Source of the DNA: Gammaproteobacteria bacterium
GTDB lineage: Bacteria; Pseudomonadota; Gammaproteobacteria; SZUA-229
DNA: 43,784 nucleotides
NCBI GenBank assembly: GCA_030595325.1
Contig: JAUVDN010000007.1
Coordinates: forward strand, 1 to 43,784
Reading direction: 5' to 3'
Shown here: in pieces, positions 17,202 to 26,634 of the stretch
How the letters are laid out: the number at the start of each line of letters is the position of its first letter
Position numbering within the stretch: the first letter of the stretch is position 1
The notes under the pieces: model-generated
Seen by the model: the letters and a program-made list of their open reading frames with translations, nothing else
Databases searched by the model: none
Told to the model about the DNA's origin: nothing
Translations under genes and position numbers: made by a program

Positions 17202-19628
17202 CTATATATCAAGCTGACTGACAGAAAAGTCCAGGCCGGCACCTGGCTGTTGCAAAATGTAGCCCTGGAAATTATAAATGCCAAGCATCATTAATTTCGC
17301 AAACACATCAGCATTTTCCACCGAACTAGCGACTACGCAGGTTTCTGTTGCCAGAAGATTTTGCAATATTTCATGTGATTTACCTGTCTCGCTTGATAAT
17401 AAACGCTCTGTAAATTTTGGAGACAATTTGGCAAAAAGCGGCTTGATTGTTTCAACAAGATCAACCGTATATTTTGATAAGCCAGCATGCTCCAACGCCA
17501 GACTACAGTCATATTTTCTTGCCCTTTTAGCAAAGGCCTGGAATGCATCATGATTTTTCAAGACCCAATTTTCCCGGAAGCTAAAGATTAGTTTATTATT
17601 AATCTCAATCTGGTTGCTACTGAGATATTCTTCAAACCATTTAAGGAATTCTTTCATGGTCTTTTTGGTTGGCTCTAGTTTAACAACAATAACTGCAGTT
17701 TCCTTATCCTGTGAAATATCCGCAGATCTGATGATATCGTTTATTGCAGTGATAATAACTTTCTTGTTGAATTCAAATTCGAGCTTATACTCTTTTATGT
17801 AAGGCATAAAAAGTTCAGGCGTCATCTTTCTTTCGCCGACTACAAAACGTGCAAAACCTTCGTACACACTTCCTGAAGTATTGATATTTATAATAGGCTG
17901 ATACTGCAGATGCAGTCCCTTATTATCAAAAGCTTCCTTAAATATACGACCTATCTCACTATCTAACCCTTTATTCCCCACTTGCTCAGGGAACTCAATG
18001 CAGGTCTGATTGCCACCGCTCTTACTCGCATTAATCGATGCACGCTCCGCGATACCAACAGCTTCATCGACAGAATTAATTCCAGAACTGATCGAAGTCG
18101 CGCCAATACTCGCAGTGATAGTAATACCGATATCATCAACCGTGAATACTTCACACTCTATTTTGGTTTTAAGAAGGTTAATGTTTTCAGCAAGTACTGC
18201 CTGGTTTTCCGCTTTGACCAATATCAAATAAACAAAACCTGTAAGTTGCGAGATCAACTCTTGCTTTTCAATCAGGGTAACAAGATAACTGGATATTTTT
18301 TTATTGAGACTAACGAGCCGTTTAAAACCCATGCGCTCACTTATTTCATTCGTATCATCAATAGCTAAGTAGATCAACGTATATTGTTGATCACGACTTT
18401 CAGCTGACGCGATAATTGATTCGAGCTCCGAATAAAAATAATATAAATTTAATAAACCATGCGGATGTTGTTTCAGCAAGTCGAGCATGATCTTTTTAGA
18501 ACGGTATGCCACCTCGATGCTGTCACTCAGAGTCTTAATAAATAGATCATTATTAATCGGCTTGGTAAGAAAGCTGGTATTGAGTAATCGAGTTACACGC
18601 TTCTCTACTTCCGGATCTGTGTCACCCGTCACCATAATTATTGGCAAATTAATGTAACGCTGGTCCTGGCGCAGAACTTTTATCAACTCCTCACCGTTAT
18701 AATCCGGCATGTTGTAATCCATAACCACAACATCCGGTATAAAGGAATCAATAGCATCCAACGTTTCCATTGGGTCTACTAATGACAACACGTCATAATG
18801 AAAATTCTGCATCAGGGTTTTTAAATGAATAAGCACCAACGGGTCATCATCAATCACCAGCACGCGCTTATGTGCCTGCTCTACATTAGAAATGCTGGCC
18901 ACGACTGAGAGCAATGCTTCCGGTTCAACTGGTTTGGTAACATATGCACAACCACCAGCCCTAAGCGCGCGTATACGTGCATGGACATCACTACGTGCAG
19001 AAACAAAAACAATAGGAATATTTTCTCCCAACTCTGTCTCAAGTCGATTAATTGCATCGACCCCGGCAAAGTCACCTTCAGGAAAAACGATATCCATAAT
19101 GATGATATCCGGCATTTTTTTCTGCAGCGCACGATGAAATTCCATCAGTACGGAAAAAGTTTCTGTGGTGTATCCGGCTGATTTCAATATCACTTCAAAG
19201 TAACGACTGGCATCTTCATCATCATCGACAATATATACCAAGCCCTTTTCACCAGATACTTTAGTTTGTGGCAGGTGCGATGTTGCACTCGTATCAGGTG
19301 ACTTATCAGCCAACTGACTAATCTCATCCAGCCAGGATTCTATCTGCTCTTTCTCAGCTTTGGCCGGAACCCCATTTTGATCCCTTTCCTTAAAAGCCCG
19401 GTCGAGTAAAAGTGCAACCCCGCCAAGCTCATCATAACCGTAGTTTTTTGCTGTACCAGCGAGCTTGTGTACTACTGTCGAAAGGCCTGAAAAAGCCTCT
19501 TCATCCCAGCCACCATCACACAGCGTATGCCAGGTATCACATATCTCACTGACGGTCTCAGGTAAACGTCTGGCATAATCCAAACGTTGGTTTTCTAACT
19601 CACTTTGATGATCTACAGAATTATTCAT
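17202..19628 (-). CDS. HPt-REC-REC-GGDEF-EAL-like signalling scaffold, degenerate catalytic sites
   Basis: 808 residues. N-terminal HPt-like domain with HKLAGTAKNYG (phospho-His candidate), receiver 1 from VYIVDDDEDA with IIIMDIVFPEGD, receiver 2 from VLVIDDDPL with VVVMDYNMPDYNG. The GGDEF-like domain has QLTGFVYLIL in place of the GGDEF loop. The EAL-like domain has EGFARF for E-x-L-x-R and LEHAG for DDFGTG. Both c-di-GMP domains therefore look catalytically dead and may bind ligand or partners. The protein appears to be a phosphorelay hub. It is monocistronic. Confidence 0.85.
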   Translation of the reverse strand: MNNSVDHQSELENQRLDYARRLPETVSEICDTWHTLCDGGWDEEAFSGLSTVVHKLAGTAKNYGYDELGGVALLLDRAFKERDQNGVPAKAEKEQIESWLDEISQLADKSPDTSATSHLPQTKVSGEKGLVYIVDDDEDASRYFEVILKSAGYTTETFSVLMEFHRALQKKMPDIIIMDIVFPEGDFAGVDAINRLETELGENIPIVFVSARSDVHARIRALRAGGCAYVTKPVEPEALLSVVASISNVEQAHKRVLVIDDDPLVLIHLKTLMQNFHYDVLSLVDPMETLDAIDSFIPDVVVMDYNMPDYNGEELIKVLRQDQRYINLPIIMVTGDTDPEVEKRVTRLLNTSFLTKPINNDLFIKTLSDSIEVAYRSKKIMLDLLKQHPHGLLNLYYFYSELESIIASAESRDQQYTLIYLAIDDTNEISERMGFKRLVSLNKKISSYLVTLIEKQELISQLTGFVYLILVKAENQAVLAENINLLKTKIECEVFTVDDIGITITASIGATSISSGINSVDEAVGIAERASINASKSGGNQTCIEFPEQVGNKGLDSEIGRIFKEAFDNKGLHLQYQPIININTSGSVYEGFARFVVGERKMTPELFMPYIKEYKLEFEFNKKVIITAINDIIRSADISQDKETAVIVVKLEPTKKTMKEFLKWFEEYLSSNQIEINNKLIFSFRENWVLKNHDAFQAFAKRARKYDCSLALEHAGLSKYTVDLVETIKPLFAKLSPKFTERLLSSETGKSHEILQNLLATETCVVASSVENADVFAKLMMLGIYNFQGYILQQPGAGLDFSVSQLDI

Positions 19629-19945
19629 TACTTATTAAATTGGTACGCCATATCATCCCTTATTATAGAACCACTTTAATCTTTAATGACTCATCGCTGG
19701 GAAAACAATAATTTATTACTAAATTTATACTAGTTGGCCGCCATAGAACACTATGACTCTCAAACGCCCTAATTTTTGCAAGTGTAAAAAAGCACGGTAT
19801 CTAATACAGCGCAATAATGGATAAAAGATAACGGATAAAGCAAAAATTAAAGATAATGGAGAGCTTATTTTTCTGAATTGATCAAGATATAACCTAACAA
19901 TTAAATCAAAACTAGTACAAACATTTAGTTTCAAACGGCCATTGC
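19629..19945. other. Gene-poor intergenic stretch
   Basis: No gene recognised. It contains the promoter of the 808-residue regulator and a weak 77-codon minus-strand frame (19725-19958, GTG start) that I do not believe to be a separate gene; it might be the frameshifted remainder of the fragment at 19946-20161. Confidence 0.3.
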
Positions 19946-20161
19946 TTAATACCGCCACGCATCGATCTTTACTTCACCTTTTAATAAATATAAATAATCT
20001 TGCTCGTTTAAATTCGAGTGAATCTGCATCATCTCACCTGACTGTAACTGAAAAAACCTATGATTCTCGCAATTTCCACCAGCGCTCATGGAAATCAACT
20101 CCGCCAATTCACTAACATCTAACAGAGTATTCTTCTCATTTAATTGATTCCTTTTAACCAT
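19946..20161 (-). pseudogene. Possible truncated cyclic-nucleotide-binding-like fragment
   Basis: 71 residues. The segment QSGEMMQIHSNLNEQDYLYL followed by LKGEVKI resembles the first half of a cNMP-binding (Crp-like) beta roll, but the frame stops right after it. The other minus-strand frame stays open beyond. It may be a decayed gene or a chance resemblance. No convincing ribosome-binding site. Confidence 0.25.
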
Positions 20162-20334
20162 ATGTTCAGTAAGACATAAGTTGCTGAAAAACTAAGACAG
20201 GAAATATACAGAATCCACCTCTAAAAGGAAAAAGGCAAAGAAAAGCGCGCTATATTGGTGCAATATTACAATTGCCGCTAATAATTAGAAACTATTGTGA
20301 TTTACCCTCGGTTATTTTAATTTTTAACGCGCCT

Positions 20335-20375
20335 TCTCTAGTAAAACTAGAGATTATTACTAAACTTAGTAACAA
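20335..20375. repeat. Two adjacent small palindromes
   Basis: TCTCTAGT-AAA-ACTAGAGA (20335-20353) is a perfect 8-bp hairpin; TTACTAA-AC-TTAGTAA (20357-20372), extended by ATT/AAT, is a second palindrome directly after. They lie in the gene-poor stretch ahead of the ORF at 20472 and could be operators or a weak terminator. Confidence 0.4.
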
Positions 20376-20471
20376 TTGGTAATCACACCATTGCTAGACC
20401 CTCAAATGTACTAAATTCCACCAACTCAGGCCGATGATGATGCTTCAGCATACTCTCCGGCGACAAACGAG

Positions 20472-21008
20472 ATGAGAGTCATGGCACAAGGCATAGCAGA
20501 TCAAAATATCGGGTATCTCCCTAACGTTAAAAACCTCAGTTGCAGATGCATAGAAAAATGCAGACAGATAGTCGTAATGCTTGTTATTCCACAATCTAAG
20601 AAATACATGATACTGAGCATTAAAATTTATAGGCAGAAACTTGCGCCACACATTAACAGAGGCTCATCGTGCATCGGCCACGAAGTAATAAAAATACACA
20701 AGAAACAAAACTGGTTCAAACGTTGCAGTAGTACTGTAATAGATAATGCTGCGGGATTAGGCATGGCGATGCTAACAGGAAAAATCGTACAAAGTTATGT
20801 AGAGGTCGAGCAGTTCAGCAACTTGTGGGGATTAATAGCGACACGTCCGGTAGTAAGTGAAAGCACCTACGAAGTCTTAAGCTTTACCGTTGAATTTTTT
20901 ATTGCATTACTCGTATTCACACTCACTGAGCACTATCTGTCTGAATACCGGAAGAGAAAAAAAGAAAACATAAATAATAAAGATAATAATAGTGGCTCCT
21001 GCGCCTAA
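20472..21008 (+). CDS. Hypothetical membrane protein, start uncertain
   Basis: The open frame gives 178 residues. Only the C-terminal half looks protein-like: a conserved-looking VIDNAAGLGMAMLTGKIVQ segment, one hydrophobic segment VLSFTVEFFIALLVFTLTEH and a basic, Asn-rich tail. The N-terminal half is atypical, and the true start may be near 20670-20770. No family recognised. Confidence 0.4.
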   Translation: MRVMAQGIADQNIGYLPNVKNLSCRCIEKCRQIVVMLVIPQSKKYMILSIKIYRQKLAPHINRGSSCIGHEVIKIHKKQNWFKRCSSTVIDNAAGLGMAMLTGKIVQSYVEVEQFSNLWGLIATRPVVSESTYEVLSFTVEFFIALLVFTLTEHYLSEYRKRKKENINNKDNNSGSCA

Positions 21009-21117
21009 TTTATTCATCTTAGATTGCATTGAAAATCGAACGCTATACTAAAAATTTTTAATAAATGAGCCAAAACAAACCAAATAATTTAAACATAATT
21101 TATATCAGGAATTTTTC

Positions 21118-21441
21118 ATGACTATAAAAACACTTATCATTTCAACCCCGATACTATTAATTAGCTTACAAAGTTTTGCCGGCTCTACACTAGATGCAGC
21201 TATTGGCGGTGGCATTGGCGGTGCAACAGGTGCAGCCATTGGTAATGAGCTTGGCGGTCGAGAAGGTGCAATACTTGGCGGCGCAATAGGTGGCGCAACA
21301 GGTACAGCGATTGCCACTAAGGGTGACAAACAAAGCGGTTATACCGAAAAGAAAACTGTCAGCATTGAATATAAAGAACCTAGCAGTAATAATAAAGGAT
21401 CATTCTGCCCACCTGGGCAAAAAAAGAAAGGTCGCTGCTAA
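21118..21441 (+). CDS. Exported glycine-zipper protein
   Basis: 107 residues: signal peptide ending LQSFAGS, then repeated GGxxGxxxG units (AIGGGIGGATGAAIGNELGG and its repeat) typical of glycine-zipper domains that insert in or line membranes. A hydrophilic tail ends in a short Cys pair (SFCPPGQKKKGRC). CAGGAATTTTTC precedes the ATG. Envelope role likely, exact function unknown. Confidence 0.75.
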   Translation: MTIKTLIISTPILLISLQSFAGSTLDAAIGGGIGGATGAAIGNELGGREGAILGGAIGGATGTAIATKGDKQSGYTEKKTVSIEYKEPSSNNKGSFCPPGQKKKGRC

Positions 21442-21470
21442 TAACAATAGTTTAGCCAGATCAAAATTAA

Positions 21471-21512
21471 ACGGACTGTAGAGGTTAAATTTTACCTCTG
21501 CTGTCCGTTCTA
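21471..21512 (+). terminator. Two-step hairpin terminator
   Basis: ACGGAC (21471-21476) pairs with GTCCGT (21503-21508) and AGAGGT (21480-21485) with ACCTCT (21494-21499). It lies 30 bases after the glycine-zipper gene. Confidence 0.6.
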
Positions 21513-21648
21513 GTTATTAGAGTTAATCACTCTACCTCTTTAATTCAATCGAACTAATTAAAACAGCTTGATTTACTTGCTGCGTGGTGCCCTAATATAG
21601 TGTTACGGATTATTTTGTTACTCACTTATCCTAAAGGGGTGCGAAATC

Positions 21649-21879
21649 ATGAATATTGCACAAGCAGTACTGATGTTTATAGTGCTTTCAATAACTTCAG
21701 CAGCATTTGCTAAATCATCAGACATTACTTTTGTACCGAGTGTAGCACTAGCCAAAAGTTCTCTTGAATTTGTAAGAAACAGTACCGGACCACTAGGTAA
21801 TGCAGACCAGAAAGCTGATTATTACGTACTAAACTTAAATGGCACCTGTTTAATTACTCCGTCTTTTACTTTTGTCTAA
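21649..21879 (+). CDS. Small exported protein of unknown function
   Basis: 76 residues with a clear signal peptide (cleavage near AAFAKSS). AAAGGGGTGCG lies ahead of the ATG. The mature part of about 55 residues contains one Cys and no recognised domain. It lies 73 bases upstream of the SCP2 gene. Confidence 0.5.
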   Translation: MNIAQAVLMFIVLSITSAAFAKSSDITFVPSVALAKSSLEFVRNSTGPLGNADQKADYYVLNLNGTCLITPSFTFV

Positions 21880-21952
21880 ATTTAAGATAATGTGTCTGCC
21901 AATGATTTAACTTAGAATCATTTCAAATACACATAAATTGGGAGATATAACT

Positions 21953-22348
21953 ATGGCAGATCTTTTTTCTGACGAATGGATGAAAAGCTTCAAAGACGCA
22001 TGGAACAACGAACCTTCACTGTCTGACGCACTGGCTAAAATCAACTTCAACTCAGTAATTGGTTACGGCTTTCAAGGTGACGGCACCCCTACTGGCGTCA
22101 TCACCGTAGAAAATGGCAAAGTGACCGCAGCGGGCGCTTACGATGGCGAAACACTAAGCTGGGATATTCGCGCTAAACAGGCAAACTGGGAAAAATGGTT
22201 GAATAAAGGCATCGGCATGGCCGGTCTCGGTATGGCTTATACCACTGGTAAAATGAAATTTGTCGTTGGTGACTACATGTCAATGGCGAAGGATCCACGT
22301 ATGGCGGGCCCTTTCATCAAAAGTTTCAACGTTATGGGTACTATCTAA
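21953..22348 (+). CDS. SCP2 sterol-transfer-domain protein
   Basis: About 131 residues. The pattern PTGVITVENGKVTAAG...ADW-like core, GGxMxY-like AYTTGKMKFVVGDYMSMAK is that of the SCP2 lipid-carrier fold, found in bacteria as a stand-alone domain binding hydrophobic ligands in cytoplasm. The start ATG 21953 follows GGGAGATATAACT; the in-frame TTG at 21938 is rejected. A palindromic terminator follows. Confidence 0.72.
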   Translation: MADLFSDEWMKSFKDAWNNEPSLSDALAKINFNSVIGYGFQGDGTPTGVITVENGKVTAAGAYDGETLSWDIRAKQANWEKWLNKGIGMAGLGMAYTTGKMKFVVGDYMSMAKDPRMAGPFIKSFNVMGTI

Positions 22349-22369
22349 AAGTAAGAGATAGTATGTAAG

Positions 22370-22422
22370 AAAAAAGGGGCGGAGGGATTATTAAAACTTA
22401 ATCCCTCCGCCCTTTTTTATTT
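22370..22422. terminator. Palindromic bidirectional terminator, family member A
   Basis: A-run, GGGGCGGAGGGATTA, short loop, TTAATCCCTCCGCCC, T-run. The stem is about 20 bp with one missing base. It lies between the SCP2 gene (+) and the convergent rhodanese pseudogene (-). Confidence 0.83.
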
Positions 22423-22452
22423 GCCGTTTTAATTGCTGCTTTAATTATTGTT

Positions 22453-22890
22453 TTAATTATTGCTCGATGTCATACGCCATTTTTTCCATTCGGGAAAACC
22501 GCCTCAAAAGTAATGTACTTTTGTAAAACCCCAGCTTAAAGCTTTTTCAGATGCCCGGTAACTACGACTGCACACTACACCACTACAATAGATGACTATG
22601 CTCTGATCTTTTTTTGCAACACCATTAAGCATGGCTTCATTAAGGTTATGTTTAAAATCCATATGAATCGCATTAGGTATATGAGCCTTTGCATAATATT
22701 GCGGATTGCGAACATCAATAAAAACCACGCCCTGATCAAATAACTTTTTAGCCTCCGACACTGATGTGGTAATTGCACCCTCAACATGTTCTGGAGAACG
22801 ATACTCGCTTTTCGCTGCATGGCTAACACTAACAACCATCAGACACGTTAAAAATACGAAGCTCTATAATTTAAAACACCAGCTATTCAT
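22453..22890 (-). pseudogene. Rhodanese-like gene with two in-frame stop codons
   Basis: The open part (22504-22839) encodes a rhodanese core with FIDVRNPQYYAKAHIPNAIH and the active-site loop YCSGVVCSRSYRA. Both ends continue in the same frame across stops. Upstream, ATG 22890 reads MNSWCFKL, then TAG (22866-22864), then FVFLTCLMVVSVSHAA, which is a signal-peptide core. Downstream, VHYF is followed by TGA (22506-22504), then GGFPEWKKW, matching the FRGGxxxW end of the family with Arg (CGA) mutated to TGA. It is most simply a recently inactivated exported rhodanese. Confidence 0.75.
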
Positions 22891-22898
22891 AAATATTA

Positions 22899-23342
22899 TT
22901 ACTTCTGATTGATCACATAGCATAATATTTTGACGACCTGCTCGGGTGTAGTCGCCCATGCCATGGCTGCAGCATCCACTTCTTTTAGCGGATGGATAAT
23001 ATCTTCCTCATGCAGTGTTATATAAGGTTTGCCTGTAGCCGCAAGGCAGCCCGCATCAAATGCGGCATTCCACTGCTTAAATTTATCACCGAAACGTACT
23101 ACTGCAATATCACAGTGCTCGATAAGTGTTTTAGTACGTATGCTATTAACTTTAGACGACTTATGATCACGCCAGAAACTACTCTCTTCACCACCTAACA
23201 GATCACCTGCCGCATCGCTGGCTTCATGATTGGTAACTGCCGAACTAAAAGTAACAGGAAGATTAAGTGATGCTGCACCGGACTTAATTTTCTCACGCCA
23301 GTCAGTGTGTATTTCGCCAGACAGATATACATTCCAGTTCAT
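22899..23342 (-). CDS. YtoQ family protein
   Basis: 147 residues beginning NWNVYLSGEIHTDWREKI, characteristic of YtoQ proteins. LIEHCDIAVVRFGDKFKQWN and CLAATGKPYITLH continue the match and suggest a nucleoside-deoxyribosyltransferase-like fold. No signal peptide. Function unproven. It lies just upstream of the rhodanese pseudogene on the same strand. Confidence 0.85.
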   Translation of the reverse strand: MNWNVYLSGEIHTDWREKIKSGAASLNLPVTFSSAVTNHEASDAAGDLLGGEESSFWRDHKSSKVNSIRTKTLIEHCDIAVVRFGDKFKQWNAAFDAGCLAATGKPYITLHEEDIIHPLKEVDAAAMAWATTPEQVVKILCYVINQK

Positions 23343-23462
23343 AAATTTCTCGATTATTAATTAAAAGGTGGGGAGGGCATTTACAATTCACAGGTTATAT
23401 CTGAATACTAAAACAGATTACCCATGTTAGAAATAATAATATCTAAAAGGGACAGGTGAAAT

Positions 23463-25982
23463 TTAGTTACCTACAAGTAACTGCGTAAAGTCATCAGCTG
23501 TTACTGGATGACTAAAGTAATAGCCCTGGACTTCGTCACAACCAAACTCCTTCAATTTAGCGAGCTGAGCCTCAGTTTCCACACCCTCAGCTATCACGGT
23601 TATGCCGAGATTGTGACCCATAGATATAATAGCCGAGGTTATTGCTTGATCATCGACATTATCACTTATATCACTAACAAAAGATTTATCTATTTTTAAA
23701 TGACCTATCGGCAATTGTTTAAGATACGACAGTGATGAGTAACCCGTGCCAAAATCGTCTAGAGATAAAGTAACACCCGCATCATTAAATAACTTAAAGT
23801 TATCAATCATCTTATCTAAATTTTTCATGATCATGCTTTCTGTTATTTCCAGCTCCAGTGACTGCGAAGGCAACCCTGTTTTATTAAGCACTTCTAAAAC
23901 CTCTGCGGCCAGACTCCTTTTTTCTAACTGACGAGCAGAGAGATTAACTGCGATTCGAAAATCTTTTAAATAATCGCCCACCCATTCATTAGCCTGCTCA
24001 CAAGCAACCTTTAACACCCAGTCACCTATCTCCAAAATAAAGCCTGTTCTTTCTGCCACAGAGATAAAATCCAACGGTGAAATAATTCCTCTCTCAGGAT
24101 GATTCCATCGGATAAGCGCTTCTGCCCCGATTATTTTATTTGTCTGTATATTAATTTTGGGCTGATAATAGACAACGAACTCATTTTTCTTAAGCGCGCC
24201 TCGCAAACCATCTTCAAGAAACTTTCGCTCGATCAGATCATGCTGCATTTCATCTTTATAAAATTGATAACAATTCTGGCACTCCACCTGCAACAAGTTC
24301 TTGGCAGTATGCGCATTTTTGATGAGACTATCGGTATCATGACCATCTTCAGGGTATTGGCTTATCCCTATGCTCGCAGTAATGTAAGACTCTTGCCTGT
24401 CTACTTTGACTGACTGTTTAAAATACTGAAGAATGTATTCTGCTTTACTGGCAAGTTCACTACTAGCCAGCTCACTGCTTGCATTCGTGTTTTCAACAAG
24501 GTGAACGAACTCGTCATCATTAAAACGTACCAGAGTATCATCATCTCCTAGCTCTTTTTTAAGTCGTCTGCTTATATCCTTTAATACCTCATCACCATGT
24601 GCATAACCGACCATGTCGTTAATATCTTTAAGTTCATTGATACCTATAAACAACAGCGCCAGCTTTTGGCCACGCGCCTTTGCTTTTTCTATGGCATACC
24701 CAAGCTTACTGTTTAAATAGTTACGATTAGGCAGTTCAGTTAATTCATCATGAAAAGCGAGGTACGAAAGCTCCTTTGTTCTGGTATCAATAAAATTAAA
24801 CAAGCCTTCTGATACAAGTTCAAAAAATTCAGGAACTGGCGCAGCCTGCTCTCCGCTCTCAGTTGTATGCTTTACATTTTCAGATTCCTTCAACGCTATC
24901 ACAGTCGAACTAAAATTAAGTAAGCGATGCGCTTTATTACTGGTATAAAATTCGCCCAGAGTAAAAGACCCGCAATAAGGCGCCAGCTTGCTTAATGACT
25001 CAATTTCATATTCAACGATGTTTCGTGGTAAAAATAATTTTCTACCCTCACAGTAATACGAGAAAATAACCTCTGGTGCATCCATATTCTCAGAAATTCT
25101 GTTCGGTAAAAAATTATTTTCAAGGATGCTTGCCGGATTTCCATAACCGATATAGACACTATCGCCTTCGCGCACATTACCCGATACAATGAACGACTCA
25201 CCATCGAGTCCAATGATGCCGCGAGCAAATACAAAATCATCGCGCTTGATGATTAAAGGAAATGCCGACCCTATACCTGGCAACGCATCGACAATATTCT
25301 GGCCAAGGTAATGGTGAAATAAACTTAATGGCGTCCTATCCGAAATACTCTCAACCAGGTTATCTTTTGATTTTGTAATAGTAAATTCTTGCCCCACCTG
25401 CTGCCAGCCAAATGAGTTATCACGATAAACTTCTAGTTTTTCAGAGTTAAGGCTAACCATCACCGCACCACGCTGAATTATTTTATCGCCGGCAATGATA
25501 TAAGTATCAGTAAATGTTGCTGTGGCTGCAACACCACCTGCAATTAACAGATTATTTCTGTACTCGGTTACCCCATCGAGAAATACCTCGCCATTAATCG
25601 ATGCCGCATCGCAGAAACTTATTAACAGCTGCGTATCAGACTGCACGACCTTATTAGCAAGCTCATTACCAGCAGATTTACTATCTTTAGCATCTTCGCA
25701 ATATGCCAGTTGCAATGTGGATTGTGTGAAACCGATGATGCTTAGAACGATATTATTGCTCGAATAAACATTTGCCGCATTTATCGTTTCATCGCTCGAT
25801 ACACCGATAACCACAGCATGAGGAATAAATTCTTGAATTTTATCTAGAACTTGTTGAAGATATTCAAGATCAGCAGTTGAAGAGAATACCTGGATTAGTA
25901 CAGATGAGCGCTTCGTAAATCCTTCGAAATCCGCATTGCATGGTACTTCATTGACGTTTAGTGTTACTGTTTTTACATCCAT
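23463..25982 (-). CDS. FIST sensor with GGDEF-like and EAL domains
   Basis: 839 residues. FIST_N and FIST_C small-ligand sensor domains occupy about 25-365. A GGDEF-type domain (about 395-560) has FNDDEF in place of GGDEF, so cyclase activity is doubtful. The EAL domain (about 580-835) looks complete: GAEALIRWNHPERG, VNLSARQLEKRSL, ELEITESMIM, LDDFGTGYSSLSYLKQLPIG and IAEGVETEAQL. It is predicted to hydrolyse c-di-GMP in the cytoplasm in response to a bound ligand, perhaps an amino acid. No membrane segments. Monocistronic. Confidence 0.92.
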   Translation of the reverse strand: MDVKTVTLNVNEVPCNADFEGFTKRSSVLIQVFSSTADLEYLQQVLDKIQEFIPHAVVIGVSSDETINAANVYSSNNIVLSIIGFTQSTLQLAYCEDAKDSKSAGNELANKVVQSDTQLLISFCDAASINGEVFLDGVTEYRNNLLIAGGVAATATFTDTYIIAGDKIIQRGAVMVSLNSEKLEVYRDNSFGWQQVGQEFTITKSKDNLVESISDRTPLSLFHHYLGQNIVDALPGIGSAFPLIIKRDDFVFARGIIGLDGESFIVSGNVREGDSVYIGYGNPASILENNFLPNRISENMDAPEVIFSYYCEGRKLFLPRNIVEYEIESLSKLAPYCGSFTLGEFYTSNKAHRLLNFSSTVIALKESENVKHTTESGEQAAPVPEFFELVSEGLFNFIDTRTKELSYLAFHDELTELPNRNYLNSKLGYAIEKAKARGQKLALLFIGINELKDINDMVGYAHGDEVLKDISRRLKKELGDDDTLVRFNDDEFVHLVENTNASSELASSELASKAEYILQYFKQSVKVDRQESYITASIGISQYPEDGHDTDSLIKNAHTAKNLLQVECQNCYQFYKDEMQHDLIERKFLEDGLRGALKKNEFVVYYQPKINIQTNKIIGAEALIRWNHPERGIISPLDFISVAERTGFILEIGDWVLKVACEQANEWVGDYLKDFRIAVNLSARQLEKRSLAAEVLEVLNKTGLPSQSLELEITESMIMKNLDKMIDNFKLFNDAGVTLSLDDFGTGYSSLSYLKQLPIGHLKIDKSFVSDISDNVDDQAITSAIISMGHNLGITVIAEGVETEAQLAKLKEFGCDEVQGYYFSHPVTADDFTQLLVGN

Positions 25983-26062
25983 TGTATGTAATCCGCTTAC
26001 AATAAATAACAGCTATTATCATAACCACATTTCCACAATAAATCTAACGCATTTACCTTTAA

Positions 26063-26263
26063 TTATATAAAGCTAGACTCAAAATCAAGAGGATTTGTAG
26101 CAAGGTAACTGTCATGTCTTTCGATATGATAAGGATGCACCATGCATCCACTTAGACACGCATCGATTGCATCATCAATACTTTCAAAGGTATCCAGAGA
26201 ATACCCATCTTCAGCAACCAGTGATGCACTGTGGCCCGACCATTCTTTTATATGGTAATTCAT
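26063..26263 (-). CDS. Small hypothetical protein
   Basis: 66 residues, acidic, soluble, two Cys in DACLSGCMVHPYH. GGAGG lies nine bases ahead of the ATG, and its start overlaps the stop of the preceding small gene by four bases, so the pair is probably cotranslated. No family recognised. Confidence 0.5.
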   Translation of the reverse strand: MNYHIKEWSGHSASLVAEDGYSLDTFESIDDAIDACLSGCMVHPYHIERHDSYLATNPLDFESSFI

Positions 26264-26469
26264 CTCTTCATACCTCCATCGCCAGTTACTGCTTCTAACT
26301 TCACTAGCTCATTGCCCTTTAACCTAGATTCGTAGTCCAAAGAGTCCTTAACCTGTAAATAATCATTATTCATATTTTCAAACAACCATAACGAAAACAG
26401 GTCAAATTTACTTAAATAGTTGGTTTCAGCTTCATCGTACTCACACAATTCACATACTGTGCCGGCCAT
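26260..26469 (-). CDS. Small hypothetical protein with CxxC near the start
   Basis: 69 residues. VCELCEYDEAE at the N-terminus has a CxxC pair. A purine-rich GCGAGAG precedes the ATG. It overlaps the next gene (ATGA arrangement). No family recognised. Confidence 0.5.
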   Translation of the reverse strand: MAGTVCELCEYDEAETNYLSKFDLFSLWLFENMNNDYLQVKDSLDYESRLKGNELVKLEAVTGDGGMKR

Positions 26470-26634
26470 AACTCTCGCCTACGTTTGTTGATTTACAGCC
26501 GACAGTATTAACTCGATTTATTGAAACAAGATGACAGAATTGTTAATTATTTATGACAGTTACGGAAATTTAATCATGATACAGCCATATTTATAAGTTA
26601 AAATTACAACACTAAAAATATACGAGAGTTAAAT

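Noticed and set aside
17982-18368. Plus-strand ORF of 128 codons inside the 808-residue regulator
   Set aside because: Antisense shadow; no ribosome-binding site and no recognisable motifs.
20445-20651. Minus-strand ORF of 68 codons
   Set aside because: Composition is not protein-like, no start signal, and it overlaps an equally uncertain plus-strand frame.
22504-22839. Short 111-residue rhodanese as an intact gene
   Set aside because: The frame continues with family-specific sequence beyond both ends across stop codons, and the short form lacks a full signal peptide and the closing strand.
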